A DNA stretch of 64,000 bases, taken from assembly GCA_905250025.1 (NCBI GenBank), contig CAJNOJ010000186.1, forward strand, positions 143,117 to 207,116. The letters run 5' to 3'. Below, in pieces: positions 33,808-46,465 of this stretch. The position numbers were made by a program, and so were the translations under genes. The notes under the pieces are model-generated. The model was not told where the DNA came from, searched no databases, and saw only the letters and a list, made by a program, of their open reading frames with translations. Source of the stretch: Adineta ricciae. Lineage: Eukaryota; Rotifera; Eurotatoria; Adinetida; Adinetidae. Each line of letters begins with the position of its first letter. Position 1 is the first letter of the stretch.

Positions 33808-34140
33808 ACAATGGATTTACCTGTGCTTTTCCAGCATCTATTTGGCGGATATCCTTGGGATGAATCCCATATCTATCAAACACAATCGCCGATCTTTCAA
33901 TTAGATCGAATACGTACACCAACACTGATTGTTACTGGTGAAAAAGACATTCGAGTCGATCCGGCACAGTCGTATATGTTAGAACGTAGTTTATATTACC
34001 TAGGTGTACCTGTCAGTTTGATTGTCTTTCCTGGTGAAGGGCATGACTTGACTATAAATCCGTGGCATGGTAAAATCAAAGTTCGAGAAGAACTCAAATG
34101 GTTACAGAAATACGGATATCGAACAGCTAAGTTTTATTGA
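33808..34140 (+). pseudogene. S9 peptidase C-terminal fragment, copy B
   Basis: The last 110 codons of the S9 peptidase, beginning exactly at the N junction. The Asp (GEKDIRV) and His (GEGHDL) of the triad remain, but the nucleophile Ser, the propeller and the signal peptide are absent, so no active enzyme can come from this copy as assembled. Confidence 0.8.
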
Positions 34141-34187
34141 GTAAATAAAAAACCAAAGTAGAAAAGAAAATCAATGTTCGTTCGTGC

Positions 34188-34697
34188 TCACGCTTGTTTC
34201 TTTTTCAAAGTTTGAACTCGTTTTTCTGCCAAGATCTGCAATATCAACAGTACGATTAGCAATCCTCCGATGATCGCATGATTGTCAGCGATTTCTCTTA
34301 AATATTTCTCTTTTGTCTTATCGTTTGCTTGAAGATCAACCGAGATTGATTCGATCGACTTTTGAATCTTGAGGATAAAAATTGTGACAACTCCAAGAAA
34401 CACTGGTACACTCAATGTATCATAAATTGTTCGTACTATATTTCGAAGCATAATCAAAGCACCAATTAGTATTGGAGCGAGTGTTGTCAAGGAGGTGTAC
34501 CACGGTTGACGAAACGCGTTTTGATAATACGAGGTACATGTTTGCAATTGTTCGGACGAAAGAGACGGGGACACGAATAAATAATGATCGCAGAACATAT
34601 CGATTGCCAAGAGACCTGCAATGAACAGGATGAGAAATGGAATGGAAAGAGACTACATACCAAGGACAAATGAAATGATACATGGTGCTAAACCCAT
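34188..34697 (-). CDS. Four-helix membrane protein with KKQA tail, copy B
   Basis: Exons 34697-34661 and 34615-34188 match copy A in length and phase (154 residues) with only four or so amino-acid changes in exon 2. The KKQA end and the 45-base intron are conserved, which supports the gene model. Function unknown. Confidence 0.7.
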
Positions 34698-34950
34698 TTT
34701 AATCGCCAACGAATCTGCAAAGGTAAGGTATGAAAAGTTTTATTTCTTATCGCGAAATAAACTACTTTTTCATTTGAATGAACTTTAACCAATGAAGAGA
34801 ATATGTGAATTTTTCTATAAATTGTGAAGTTGTTTTCAGAGAAAAGTATTCCTTCGGAGAGGGATCAATATTATGACTGAAATGCATTCTCCTGTAAAGA
34901 AAACGAACGTGTACAGTTTTTCAGATGTCACTAGTCTTCAAGATGTCAGT

Positions 34951-36510
34951 TTATGTCTTGAAAAGTGTGCATATGTCGTCAGCGTTCAATTCTCGACTGT
35001 AAATACAAAAATCATTCATATCGCCGCTGCAAGGCGCTATCGAGCTGATTGAACCAGGGTTACAAATACTAGTACCAACCGAGCTGTTTCGTATCGTCAC
35101 ATAAGTGGACATCGAACTTACGGTATATGAAGTCGCGAATCACAAGTAGTCAATGCAATTAGAGCATTGTTCATGTACAGCCGTAGACCATTTGCTGGGC
35201 TCTATATTTCAACAATATGGGCCCAAGCTAGTATCAGTGGTATAGTTGGACCTATGGCAGATCGAATAACACCATTGAGTATTTGAACAACAATCGGACC
35301 GTTGGTAGCAAAACCTACGAAAAGTATGCATCAATCAGGGCCAGTGGACAAACTAGAAATATGAACTAATGTTCCGGATAGTGATCGTGTTCGTATTCAA
35401 AACAAGATAGAAAATGGCCGGTTGTTAATACCGAGAGTGGTCATATCCACTATTTGAAAATATGATGAAGATGCACTGCTGAATGAAACTGCGCTCCCTG
35501 AACGACCGGCGGATACGAAGGAAATCTATTAACCAGCACCTGGCAATGAATTAGGTCCTGGATCAACGGATGACATGCCAGAATAGAAAGTAACACATCT
35601 GGATAATGTAGCTTCTTGTAGGATTTCGTAGCTTGATTTTGCTCGATCATTCATGATTAGTTGATCTGTGCATCCCTAGAACGACAGAAGTGACTAGTTT
35701 GTAACATAGACAAACAAATTTGACTTGAAAATGGTTGTCTCTGCTCATGGGACCAAGTGTGCATACATCACCGGTCGTGATGCTATCGAGAGTACCTTGG
35801 AAGGGTGTTCCTGCTGCATCCAATTTCTCATTGATATAGGTACTTCGTGATAATGAAGCAGCGTCGAAAACAAGCACAACATATATCCATTTGTTTGTTG
35901 ATAGAAATGCGTCGCCAACACAATCATAATTGAAGGATGTAAAATAAAGATTATAATTTCCACCACTTTCACAAACAACTATACATAAGCATTCATAAGT
36001 CGTAACACCTGCACAAAGACCAATAATGCCATGATCTGGAACAGCGGGCAAATCTGTGGGGTAAATCTATGTGCTAATGGTAAAATTTGTGCTCGTTAAA
36101 CTTATAGTAGATGATGTTAATGTTTGGTTGGCATTCAAGTTGAATGCTAGAGATTTATTCACATAACCGTCTGTGTACATAGTCTTACTTACAGCAGCGC
36201 TAATTGAATTCATAGCATTCTCCTGGAGGTTATTCTTAAAGTTCCATCTTACAAGCAAATTCGATCATGATATTGCCAATGTATTTTTACATGAAAAATT
36301 GCCAATAAATTGAGTAGCTGTGCTTGTGGATGAGGTTATAATGGTTATTGCGGCGCCTTTAAAGACAATTTTTTTATCTATTGTCTAATGAAAAAGCATG
36401 AATTTTCTTGGTATTGTGGTAGATTTCAGCAACAGACCGACAAATAATATATCGCGTAGTGTGCCAACGATGAGTGCAATAAATCCAACATCAATTAGAC
36501 ATGCATAGGA
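34951..36510 (-). pseudogene. LamG-domain protein with N-terminal anchor, decayed, copy B
   Basis: The same decayed gene as 13721-15085, read on the minus strand: membrane helix (about 36500-36400), Ser/Thr-rich linker, first LamG domain (36258-35660) and second LamG domain (about 35640-34955). This copy keeps the YTDGYVNKSLAFNL start of the first domain (36093-36258) that copy A has lost. Multiple stops and frameshifts remain. Confidence 0.65.
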
Positions 36511-37542
36511 AAAACACATCGTTTTCTGTAAGGAATACCAGTAAATATGAACGACAGTAAAAAAAGATTAGATTCTAATCTTCGTGTTTTCTTTTTCCTC
36601 GCCTGCTCTAAGATATCACGAATATCACCCAAAGACTCAAGTCGATCTGTTTGCCCATCGATAATCTACTCTGAAACAATGACATACATCGAATGGAATG
36701 GCGTTACGCTATGGTTGCCCCTTGGTTTATCCACACATTCTTGCGCGTCTACACTGCATCAGGTTATCACTAGTCTTTTTTCAAGGATTTCTCACTTGAC
36801 CTTGTGCGCGAATGTTCTTATCGCTAACAGAATGAATTTGATCATGTTCGCAATAGTGAGTCTGTAGAGAAGCTGGATGAAAACGAAAAACATATAAAAG
36901 TTACGTCTCCCCCTAATAAGTTTACATTTCGTACTGGTCGAATACTCGTACGAATAATATTTTTCAATTTTACACTATTGACCACTTGATGTACACACTG
37001 AATGTACACAAAATATGAAAACTGATTTATAGATAGAAAAGCCTTCCTATATATTATTCATCGAATTCCGACGCGATGACGTTCGACTAACGTGTACCAT
37101 CATTGGTGAGTCGTGTCGTCTTGGTGTCACCGCTGATCGTACGGATGACGGTGATCGAGAAAAGTCGGTTTTTGTTTCTACTGTGTGCATACACGCGTAT
37201 ATATAGGTTATTATTTTTAGGTTTTCTATATAATTTCATTGAGTTCTTTATCATTAAGGAAGACGTTGGGATGTTATTTGACAATGAAATACTTATCGAG
37301 ATCGTTCGATCGACAATTTTTATGTGGGGCGAAAGTTCATTCAACAGAAACATTTCTTTTTTTTGCTCAGCACGAAATTTAGCAGCGGTTGATTGGTTGG
37401 AAAATTTATTCGTCGGTAGGAAAAAGTTACTTTTTTTCTTTTCGATTCTGTAATCTGTGATTTACTACCCTCGCACTGTGCTACAGTAGGTTTTTTCCTT
37501 AGTTCATAGCGAGTACTTTTGTATATATATACTGCAAAAAGA
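36511..37542. other. Intergenic, no gene seen
   Basis: Equivalent to 15086-16085 with several indels. No conserved frame. Confidence 0.5.
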
Positions 37543-39154
37543 ATGCAAATCGATGATTTATCTTCATATAACAGTGAAACAGTTTGCGAGACTATGGTGA
37601 GTATCGATGTTTGAGTCACTTGTAATTCACATGCAATTGCATCAAAGTAGAGTAGTGAAACAGATGTCGTTAGCCGTCAGTATCTGCGGTCTTTTGGAAG
37701 AACATTTCAACAAGCTCGTGAATGTGCATTTAATTCAACTGAAACAAAAGTAAGTTTTTATGGAATTAATATTGAATTTTTTTCTTTTCCGATAGTGTCG
37801 TCCACTGCTAATTTACGTTCATCAGCCAAGGAGTTTCTCATATTTTGATGTTTATCAATATATGTTCCACTCTGAATATCTACTTGAGTTTCTGAATGAA
37901 AATTATACTCTTTGGCTGTGTGACATCACTCAATACTCGAATAGAACTATGTATGTGACATGATTAATGAAATATTTTCTAATCAGATCCATTTAGGTTA
38001 TATCAAATATGCCCGACTTTATTCGACATTGACTTTGTGGTAAATGATCCTTGGGAATTGTGTCCACCCATCTTAATCGGCGTTCTGCGACAATCAGATG
38101 ACGAGTTGTCCGATTGCGAATTTGAATTATTATTCGATGGTATGCATTTAATACATACCATGGGCGATTTAACTCTGGAAACTTTATTCGACGAATTACT
38201 CAAATTTAAAGATCAATTTGATGACAATGAGAAAAATCTCGTTGGTGTTCTCTTTACTTCAATTCTAAGATCGTCCATTTTATTTTCTAGGCATTCGATT
38301 TCCTGCGAGTCGCCCGTCTATGTGATGATATGTTTTATGAAATAGTGCCATATATGACATTAAACGACGCATTAACGACATTTTCATCTAAATATGCCGG
38401 TATATTGGAAGAACGCAAGATTAAATTATTACTCGATAATCCCTCGGATGAATTCATGGCAACAATCATTAATAGAATTCCGCCCGAATTGATTATAGCG
38501 TTACGTATCAAAGTAGATGATTTAAGTTCTAAATTGCAGTTACTCAAAGACAAAACAGCTTCTGCTTATGTGGAGAGATTGATTTTGACTAACATTGAAC
38601 GACTAGATCAAATGAATGACTATCTCGCATATTTTGTCAACGTTACCTGCCTTTCTCTTTGTTACGCCAAATATGTTGATTTTCGTAATTTATGCAATTG
38701 CATCCGATACTTCCCGAGCTCAGTCAAACGATTGAAAATCGCTTGTACGAACGTTCTTTGTTCTCATAATCGAATGGATTATCTCTTCAGCAAAGGTTGC
38801 CATTTCAACTCCAGTATCGAACATCTACTAATTAGTATCGAACTTATTTCCACATCAATTGTAAACAGTTGTCATCAGTTCCATCCAATATGCGAATTGA
38901 AAACGATCGGAGACTTCATTCGAGTTTTAACTAACATTCAAGACGTTCGTATAATTGTCCATCAAGGAAATCTCGTTCGACTGTTAGATCTCGTCGAATG
39001 GAAAGGTGCGCTGCAACTACGTCCGACATTGAAGAAAATCGTACTTAAACCAAGCACTAATGTGATAGTAGATCAGCAAGCAAGACAAAAGGCGTTAGAT
39101 ATTCAGCAACAAATGGAAGCTGTGGGTCGAACAATTGAATTCAAAATTGCATAG
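37543..39154 (+). CDS. UAS-domain protein with F-box/LRR-like C-terminus, copy B
   Basis: Exons 37543-37596, 37651-37749, 37796-37950, 37997-38240 and 38291-39154 have exactly the lengths of copy A (471 residues). The weak donor of intron 4 is GTTGGT here versus GTCAGT in A, and both keep the frame. The domain layout is unchanged. The same fusion in two diverged copies argues against an annotation accident. Confidence 0.65.
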
Positions 39155-39460
39155 ACTCGACAAAACGATTATGAAATAAAAACTTTTCTTTTTCTTTCAT
39201 CGTTGTCTTCACCAATCATAGTTAAGAACGAGTTTGTCGTTAAAGGTCGGACAGATGTAGGTTTTCTTTTCGTCTACGTACGACACAGCACTCAGTACAG
39301 ATTCTTTAGTGTGTGTTCGCATTACGCCACACACTGATCTGTGAAAGGTAATTGATAATTTCGCCCGACGTAATAATGACGCAAATAGAAACAACATGTG
39401 CTTTTTCAATGATAGGACAAATATGCGTAAACAGAGTCTTATCTCATTCGATTATTATCG

Positions 39461-40411
39461 ATGGGTAAGATTGTATTAACCGGTTCAACTGGTGCACTTG
39501 GCTCGAGAGTTTTACGCTTTCTACTAAAGTTCGGTGTTGATCCAAAAAATGTGATTATTTCTGTTTATAATCCTAATGGTGTCGATTCTCAAATAGAGAA
39601 GATCGTGTTCGATGTACGTCATGGTGATTATAAGAACAAAGAAACACTTGAAAAAGCTTTTCAAGGTGGGGAAATGTTATTCCTAATTTCGTCAATTACA
39701 GTCAACAAGGAGCGACGAATTGAAGAACATCGAAATGCGATTGATGCAGCTAGGAATGTAGGTATTAGACATATCTACTACACAAGTACGATCCTCGCAG
39801 ATGCAGTAGACGTTGAGATAATGAATGCACATTTACATACAGAGAATTTACTGAAATCCTCGCCACTCAAATATACAATTATTCGTGAAGGTTTCTATTC
39901 CGAAGTGTTTCCGCTTTTTCTCGGACATTTCGATGCTAAGACAACTAATGAGATTGTTATACCAGCTGACGGTGGAATTTGTTTCGTTTCAAGGGATGAT
40001 CTAGCTGAAGCAACTGCGAAAATATTAATCGAAACAACGGATATTTACGACAATCAAAATGTTGTGCTAACTGGTTCGAAAGCTTACACATTAAAAGAAA
40101 CCGCTTCGATTGTTTCGAATGTTTTGAATCGTCATATCCCGATAAAAATTGTTTCATTTGAAGAATATGTTGTTCAACATTCGAAAACTCAAAATGAAGT
40201 ATGGATGAAAATATGGGCTGAAATTCATTTAGCTGTGCAACGTGGTGATCTTGCACAGATTGATATGACATTGGAGAGATTATTGGAACGATTGCCGAAA
40301 AATTTCGAACAAACTGTTCGAGAAATGTTAACGAACATCGAGAAAGACCAGGAGGAAACACAAATTAATAATCGGTATGTTCACGCATCGACAATCAACA
40401 ATAAAACTTGA
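39461..40411 (+). CDS. NmrA-like NAD(P)-binding protein, copy B
   Basis: 316 residues with the same glycine-rich motif (TGSTGALGS) and NmrA-like segments as 18005-18955. About 16 residues differ, most in the C-terminal 70, where the protein is helical and more variable. Intact and intronless. Confidence 0.8.
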   Translation: MGKIVLTGSTGALGSRVLRFLLKFGVDPKNVIISVYNPNGVDSQIEKIVFDVRHGDYKNKETLEKAFQGGEMLFLISSITVNKERRIEEHRNAIDAARNVGIRHIYYTSTILADAVDVEIMNAHLHTENLLKSSPLKYTIIREGFYSEVFPLFLGHFDAKTTNEIVIPADGGICFVSRDDLAEATAKILIETTDIYDNQNVVLTGSKAYTLKETASIVSNVLNRHIPIKIVSFEEYVVQHSKTQNEVWMKIWAEIHLAVQRGDLAQIDMTLERLLERLPKNFEQTVREMLTNIEKDQEETQINNRYVHASTINNKT

Positions 40412-40454
40412 ACACACTTTAAAAAACCTTTCTTTTTTTTATTATAAATAATCA

Positions 40455-40885
40455 TTATTGTCTACTATGTCCACAATTTCCATTTCCACAGCATTCACTT
40501 GGCCCGGGCCATACAAATATATTCGTAACACAAAATAAAACTGCTTTATTACATCGAGCACATGAGTCAAACAGTGCTACACCTGGTATCCCTATATAAA
40601 TATCAATGACAGAATGCACATAGGGAAATGTGTCAAAAACGTTTGCTTACATGACCAGCCCCAACTATTTGCACGGCAACCATGTCTCTTATAACATTCG
40701 TCATGACGATCACAACATTGACCCTTCGGACCACAACTAGGAATGATTGCATCACAACCGTGATTATCTCTGGTTTGAACAAACATTCGCATCCAAGCTT
40801 CTTCACTCGTGTACATAGTGGAACGAACATAAGGCATGCAAAGTCTTAGATTGGCGAGAAAAACAAGTACGCCTAACAATTGCAT
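40455..40885 (-). CDS. Secreted phospholipase A2-like protein, copy B
   Basis: Exons 40885-40651 and 40591-40455 match copy A in length (123 residues). The CCDRHDEC active-site motif and all cysteines I compared are retained; changes are mostly in the N-terminal quarter of the mature chain. The intron is shorter by a few bases. Confidence 0.75.
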
Positions 40886-41109
40886 TTTCTGACTGTTCGA
40901 AAACAGACACGATGAAAGCAATTTGTGAGTATACGTTTCTTATGATTGCTCTATTCTAAATCCTTGTATGCATATCATGTCAATACGCATCTATTTTCCA
41001 TCGGAATTACAGAAGGATTTATATAATTGAAATGTTAACATGAATCAGAAAAGGAAACACACGAAAAGCTGAAGAAGATTAACGAATGAGTTTGAAGGAA
41101 TTTTTTGAT

Positions 41110-43681
41110 TTAAATTTTCATCGAATGAACGATTGTGTAAATCAGTATAAAAAACCATGCAGATAAGTGTTGATTAACAGTAGAAGTACCGCCTGCTGCT
41201 GTTTTAGTCGTCATTTTCTGTGTCGGATTTGAAGTAGTAACAGAAGAGTTGGATCTCATGGGTAAACTAGTATTTGTACCTAAATAATTGCTTGATTTCG
41301 ACATTGTTTGTCAGAAAAATTGTTTCGCTTACCTAACGCTGTTGATCCTCCTGTTTCGATGTTCAAGCATGATGCTAATATGGAAAACAAGAATCTTTTA
41401 TGACACTATTCAAATCATTGAAACATACCACAAAGAAGGGCAAATTTCTGAATACGGTTGTTCTCAATATCAACGACGAGCACAGCTCCCGTTGAATCCA
41501 GTCGGAGGTTTTTGGGACGATAAAGCTGATTTGGCAGTACTCCAAATGTTGAACTTCCAGCGACAACAGTACCATAACTCGATCCTACCATCCATCTCAT
41601 AATGCGATCGTTGGAACTGTCCACAATGTATATGTAACCATTCTCATCTCCAACAACTGCTCCTGGATAGCACAGTTGATTGTATCCATTATTGCAATTA
41701 CCTGTTTGTCCTGCCACAGTTCTGCCACTGGTTGCACCCGATAGCCATCTTTGAATTCGATGGTTGTATGTGTCAGCAACATACAATGTATTTGAAGCAC
41801 TCGAGTCGACGAACACTCCGAACGGGTAATAGAATTGGCTTGCTCCCGCTCCATAACTTCCACAAACAGTAGTACCTGTAATTGGAGAATTCCATCGCAC
41901 AATGCGATGATTGCAAGTATCAGCTAGCCAGATGTTTGACGAATTCTCCGGTATAAATATGCCATAAGTACAACGAAATTGATTTTCATTGTTCCCATTT
42001 CCATTACCTCCAACAGCGATTGTTCCATTGGGTGCGCCAGGTGACCATTTCATGATACGAGCATTACCACTATCAGCAATGTAAATATTACCATTAGCAT
42101 CTATACTCATAGCATCCACTAAAATCATTTTAACAGTACAATAGTAGTCTATGCACAAGCCAACTTACTGCTATAAAACTGATTCCATCCCGTACCATAA
42201 CTACCACTAACTACTGTCGCTCCAACTGTTGAACCCGGAAGAAACCGCTGCACTCGATAATTTCCTGCATCTAACACATAGAGTGTGCCATTTCGCTCTA
42301 TAGAAATATCTGAAGGCTCAGTCAGAAGTGTTGATGAATTTCCATTCAGCGACCAAATAGTGTTCGACATAGGCGCTAGAACAAACGAAACCATCAGTAA
42401 TGATACTACCTGCCATTCATCCCTATAAATCTCCAGAGCCTACCAGATGTTGTTGCAGGCGATACTGTTGTTGAGATATTCTGTGCCGGTGCTAAAACCA
42501 AAGAAAATCAATAACAATCTTCATCCAAATATCAACAAGCACAACTCACGACAAGATATAAGGAACTTCTGAATCCGATTATTTGCTGTGTCAGCAACAA
42601 ACAAAGATCCATTGGAATCAAAATCAATGTTCATGGGAGCGTATAGCAAATATGCCGCTACGCCGTAATATATGTCACCTGCAACAATCATTCCTGAACT
42701 TGAGCCAATAGCCCATTGAAGAATACGATTGTTATTTGAGTCAACAATGAACATATTTCGATTATTATCTAATGTGACTGACGTCGGACACCATAATTGA
42801 CTGAGACCATTCCCATAATAACCCGTGAATCCAGCTACTGTCGTACCACTAGTAGCTCCAGCTAACCATCTTTGAATGCGGTGATTAAATGTATCTGCCA
42901 CATAAAGTGTATTTGAGTTACTTCCATCGAGAAATATTCCAAATGGATAGGTAAACTGGTCGTCACCAGCTCCACGACTACCACATACTACCATACTACT
43001 TGTCGGTGAAATCCATTTTACTATACGATGGTTGCCCGTGTCGGCAATCCAAAGTACTGTTGTGTTGGGATCCAAAAACATTCCACTAGAATAGGAGAGT
43101 TGATTTACATTGCTACCGAGATCATTTCCGCCAGCCACGACCACTCCAGACGACGCTCCTTGTGCCCATTTCGTAACACGACCAATAGCACTATCAAGGA
43201 TGTATATATTGCCACTATTATCGATACTCATGTCATCCACTGGAAAAACAAACAATACGTGCATATGATAAACTATTCACCAAAATCTAAGGAACTTACG
43301 ACTATAAAACTGATTGAATGCTATGCCTGCACTACCGTTGACAATTGTAGTTCCGATGGTAGAATTTGGAGAAAAGCGTTGCACACGATAGTTGCCACTA
43401 TCGAGCACATATATGTTTGAATTCTTATCAACACGTACGGCGGTTGGAGAGTAGAGTGTTGATGAATTAGAACCTGATATGCCTGTACTGCCACCAGCAA
43501 CTGTTATAGCACTTCTTTGCCATATTGCTGTTGGACATAACATGACGCTTTTACCTAGATCAACGAAAACTCTAAATGTTAATGATGTCATCCGTACTAT
43601 CGATCTTGTTCAATATGTTAAAGCTTACATAGTCACGAAGAATATCAAAATCCATAATTGTGTGAAACATAACTTGATCAT
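41110..43681 (-). CDS. Secreted NHL-repeat protein, copy B
   Basis: Exons 43681-43629, 43571-43300, 43239-42550, 42491-42444, 42375-42169, 42118-41429, 41374-41333 and 41279-41110 give about 723 residues with consistent phases. Intron 2 has a normal GTAAGT donor. Exon 5 is 36 bases and exon 7 is 21 bases shorter than in copy A, both in frame and both in linker regions outside the blades. A 1-bp difference near 41153 gives a different, shorter C-terminal end. This looks like the working copy. Confidence 0.8.
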
Positions 43682-45016
43682 CGTAAGGAACTATTCCAAT
43701 TGCCTTTGGATGGAAAACAAAAAACGACTTCTTCTATATATACTCCTGATTGTTTTACTATTTTCTCATTAAAATATAAATATCGCAAGATTCGTTTACA
43801 CTGTTGATAATCCAGCATCTTTCCCAGACATCTTCTTCTCTGCTTTCTTGAACAAATGAATTTTCTTTTTTAATTAAATAAATATTCAATGTGACGCAGC
43901 TTCTATTATCGAGTTAAATGAGCGTAAGATATTCTTCTGAAAATCACACATTTTACAAATTTTTGCAATCATTGGTGATTCTTTAACAAAATCATTCTTT
44001 TTAAAAACAATCAAGTATTCAATTTCTAAATGATAATTATAGTTGTGAAGTGAAAACGATATCGACACTCTTGATAAGGATCCTTTCGTCGACGAGAATA
44101 TCATTTGAAAACCCGTTAAAATGTTATTCTGATAAGAAAAAAAGACATTCAATGTGAACGAACCATTGTTAAATAATTTCCTTTCATGATATACATCGTA
44201 AATAAAGTACAGATATTTTCTTCCAGCCGTCAATTTGTGTCTTTGTAAGAAAACTGAACATTGATTGCTAATCACCATATTTCAGACAAACGCTCAAAAA
44301 CCATTGAATTGTGATTGTCACAGAAAGAGAAAAGACAGGAGACAGTTGATGTTCCATTCGATGTATTCGCCGCGTTTGATGGACGTTCTTTCCATCACAT
44401 ATTCATTGTTTGACCAATACGGGATCATAATCATCCGATATGTTCATTATATTTTTGCACATGAGTTGAAGGTTAATTCTCTATAAGGTTGATAACACAG
44501 AACTATCCCGTATGTTTCAGAAGATCTTATTACAATCTATAGCTGTTTATTGGAGCGAAATTGTTCATTCAAGCGTTTATCTTAATCAAGCTTCGAATTT
44601 CAACAAGGATATTGCATTTATTCATGTGCGTTACAATCAGATGGACGGTGCCAACCTCGATCATTTTAATAGAGAATAATATACCTTCCAACTCACAGTC
44701 ATATGTTGGAAAGAATTTTTACTTCCAAATTTATTTTTGTATTGAAATCTGTCTTTACTGTTTCTTTTATGGGCAATAAAGTATAAACTTCAATAACAAT
44801 TCGCAAACAGAACACACGCACCATGCATGCCTTTTTATTTTCATTTGTATGTTTGATCAACAGAAGTATGGGAAAAAACCAACTTGAATAATGTATAGAT
44901 ATAATGCATAGATCACAATTTCTTTTCGACGCATAAAATTCTTTTACTTTGTACACCAACGCATGTTGATAAACTATTTCTACGCCTCTATCGATCGTAT
45001 TTAGTTTTTGGTCAAT
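43682..45016. other. Intergenic, no secure gene
   Basis: Equivalent to 22292-23593. The minus-strand frame at 44699-45043 corresponds to 23276-23695 but has diverged strongly in amino acids, so it is not called. Confidence 0.5.
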
Positions 45017-45893
45017 ATGAATAACCGTGAGAATCATGCACAAAGAATAAATTATGATACCACAAGTTTGACTGATTTGGGACGCGAAGAAGCGAATGGA
45101 TCGGGTAGCATTGATCTTGGAGAACAGGACGCTTCTGGTAAATTACGTAAGTATAAAAGATAATTGTATCTTCCACAAGATTGTGCCCCTGCTAAGATTT
45201 CCAAAACTGTGATGTGAAGAAGATCCTCTGACTTATAACCTTCTTTATTATAGTATCTCTGGAGATCAATCGTAAACTTGAGCAAATCAGACTTCGATAC
45301 GAGATACCAACTGATAAATGTTATCGTCTTCGTGCGCTGAAAGACTATGAGATAATCGTTATCGGCGATGATTCGGGATCTATGAATACAACTGTTGATA
45401 ATACTAATGTAACTCGATGGGATGAACTTCGCAACCTATTGAAGATCATCATCGAATTCGGAACAATATTTGATCCGAGCGGTGTAGACGTTTTCTTTCT
45501 TAACCGACCACAANNNNNNNNNNNNNNNNNNNNNNNNNNNNNNNNNNNNNNNNNNNNNNNNNNNNNNNNNNNNNNNNNNNNNNNNNNGTTTTATTCTTCA
45601 TCCCAACTAACGCTTTACCAACATATGATGATGGCTATCCGAATTTAGACGAATTCAAACGCGTTATTCGCGATGAGATCGATCACGAAAAAATACATAT
45701 TATGTTTCTACTCTGCACAGACGAACAAGAGAGCGTCGATTATCTGACGGCATTTAGGACTACTGTGCCGAATGTTCATGTTTGTGATGATTATGAAACA
45801 GAAAGACGAAGCATGCGTCATGTTTATGGCGGTAACTACCAATTCACGCGAACTGATTACTATATCCACGCATTAGTCAGTGCTATTACATGA
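45017..45893 (+). CDS. vWA domain protein, copy B, with internal gap
   Basis: Exon 1 (45017-45146) and exon 2 (45254-45893) match copy A, but Ns at 45514-45587 replace 132 bases that include the metal-binding threonine. Right of the gap the frame reads on to the normal stop if the gap is resized. There ATDG has become PTNA, removing the last metal ligand. The 110 bases after the gap are far more diverged than the rest of the gene. Confidence 0.6.
45514..45587. other. Assembly gap (74 N)
   Basis: Corresponds to 24091-24222 of copy A (132 bases), so the N count does not reflect the true distance. Confidence 0.95.
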
Positions 45894-46297
45894 AACAATT
45901 GACAGTCCTTTTCAATGTCTATCAAAACGATTCAATATTATTGTACCCGTTAAAGCGTTCTTAAACATTGACTTCTTTGTGAATTGTAATATTCCGTTCA
46001 TTTTCAGTCGTATTTAAGACATCATCAAAACTTATGTCATATTTTCGAAGTTTAAATACATCGTGAATGTAATAGAACATGAAAATAAGTGTGTTGACCA
46101 TACTTCGCATGCTTGGCAAACAAATCGTTTCTTTTTCTTTGAATAATATTATTCTTGACAACGGACGACAAAATTCCGTCGAAGTATTTTTCCTATTTCT
46201 TTTTAAAGCGCGTTAGTTTGCATTGTCGTTTCAATTCTCTTTCGGAGTGAACACATTTTTTCATTTTACCACACATCGAACAAATCTCAAAGAACGA

Positions 46298-46465
46298 ATG
46301 GGTAACTGCTGCAGCGGATTACAAAAAGATGGCAAAAATGGACCTCCACCACCTGATCGCCAATCAGGCCCGCCACCACCACCAGTACGCGGAAGAGATG
46401 ATGACAATAGAGGAGGTGATCCTCGTGGAGGTGGTCCAGGTCCTGCAGGCAGACAAAAAAAATAA
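46298..46465 (+). CDS. Small lipid-anchored, proline-rich protein (MGNCCS), copy B
   Basis: 55 residues. MGNCCSG and two proline runs are conserved with 24936-25100. One extra proline/valine pair and glycine-richer tail residues distinguish it. The upstream frame is closed, so translation must begin at this ATG. Confidence 0.6.
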   Translation: MGNCCSGLQKDGKNGPPPPDRQSGPPPPPVRGRDDDNRGGDPRGGGPGPAGRQKK

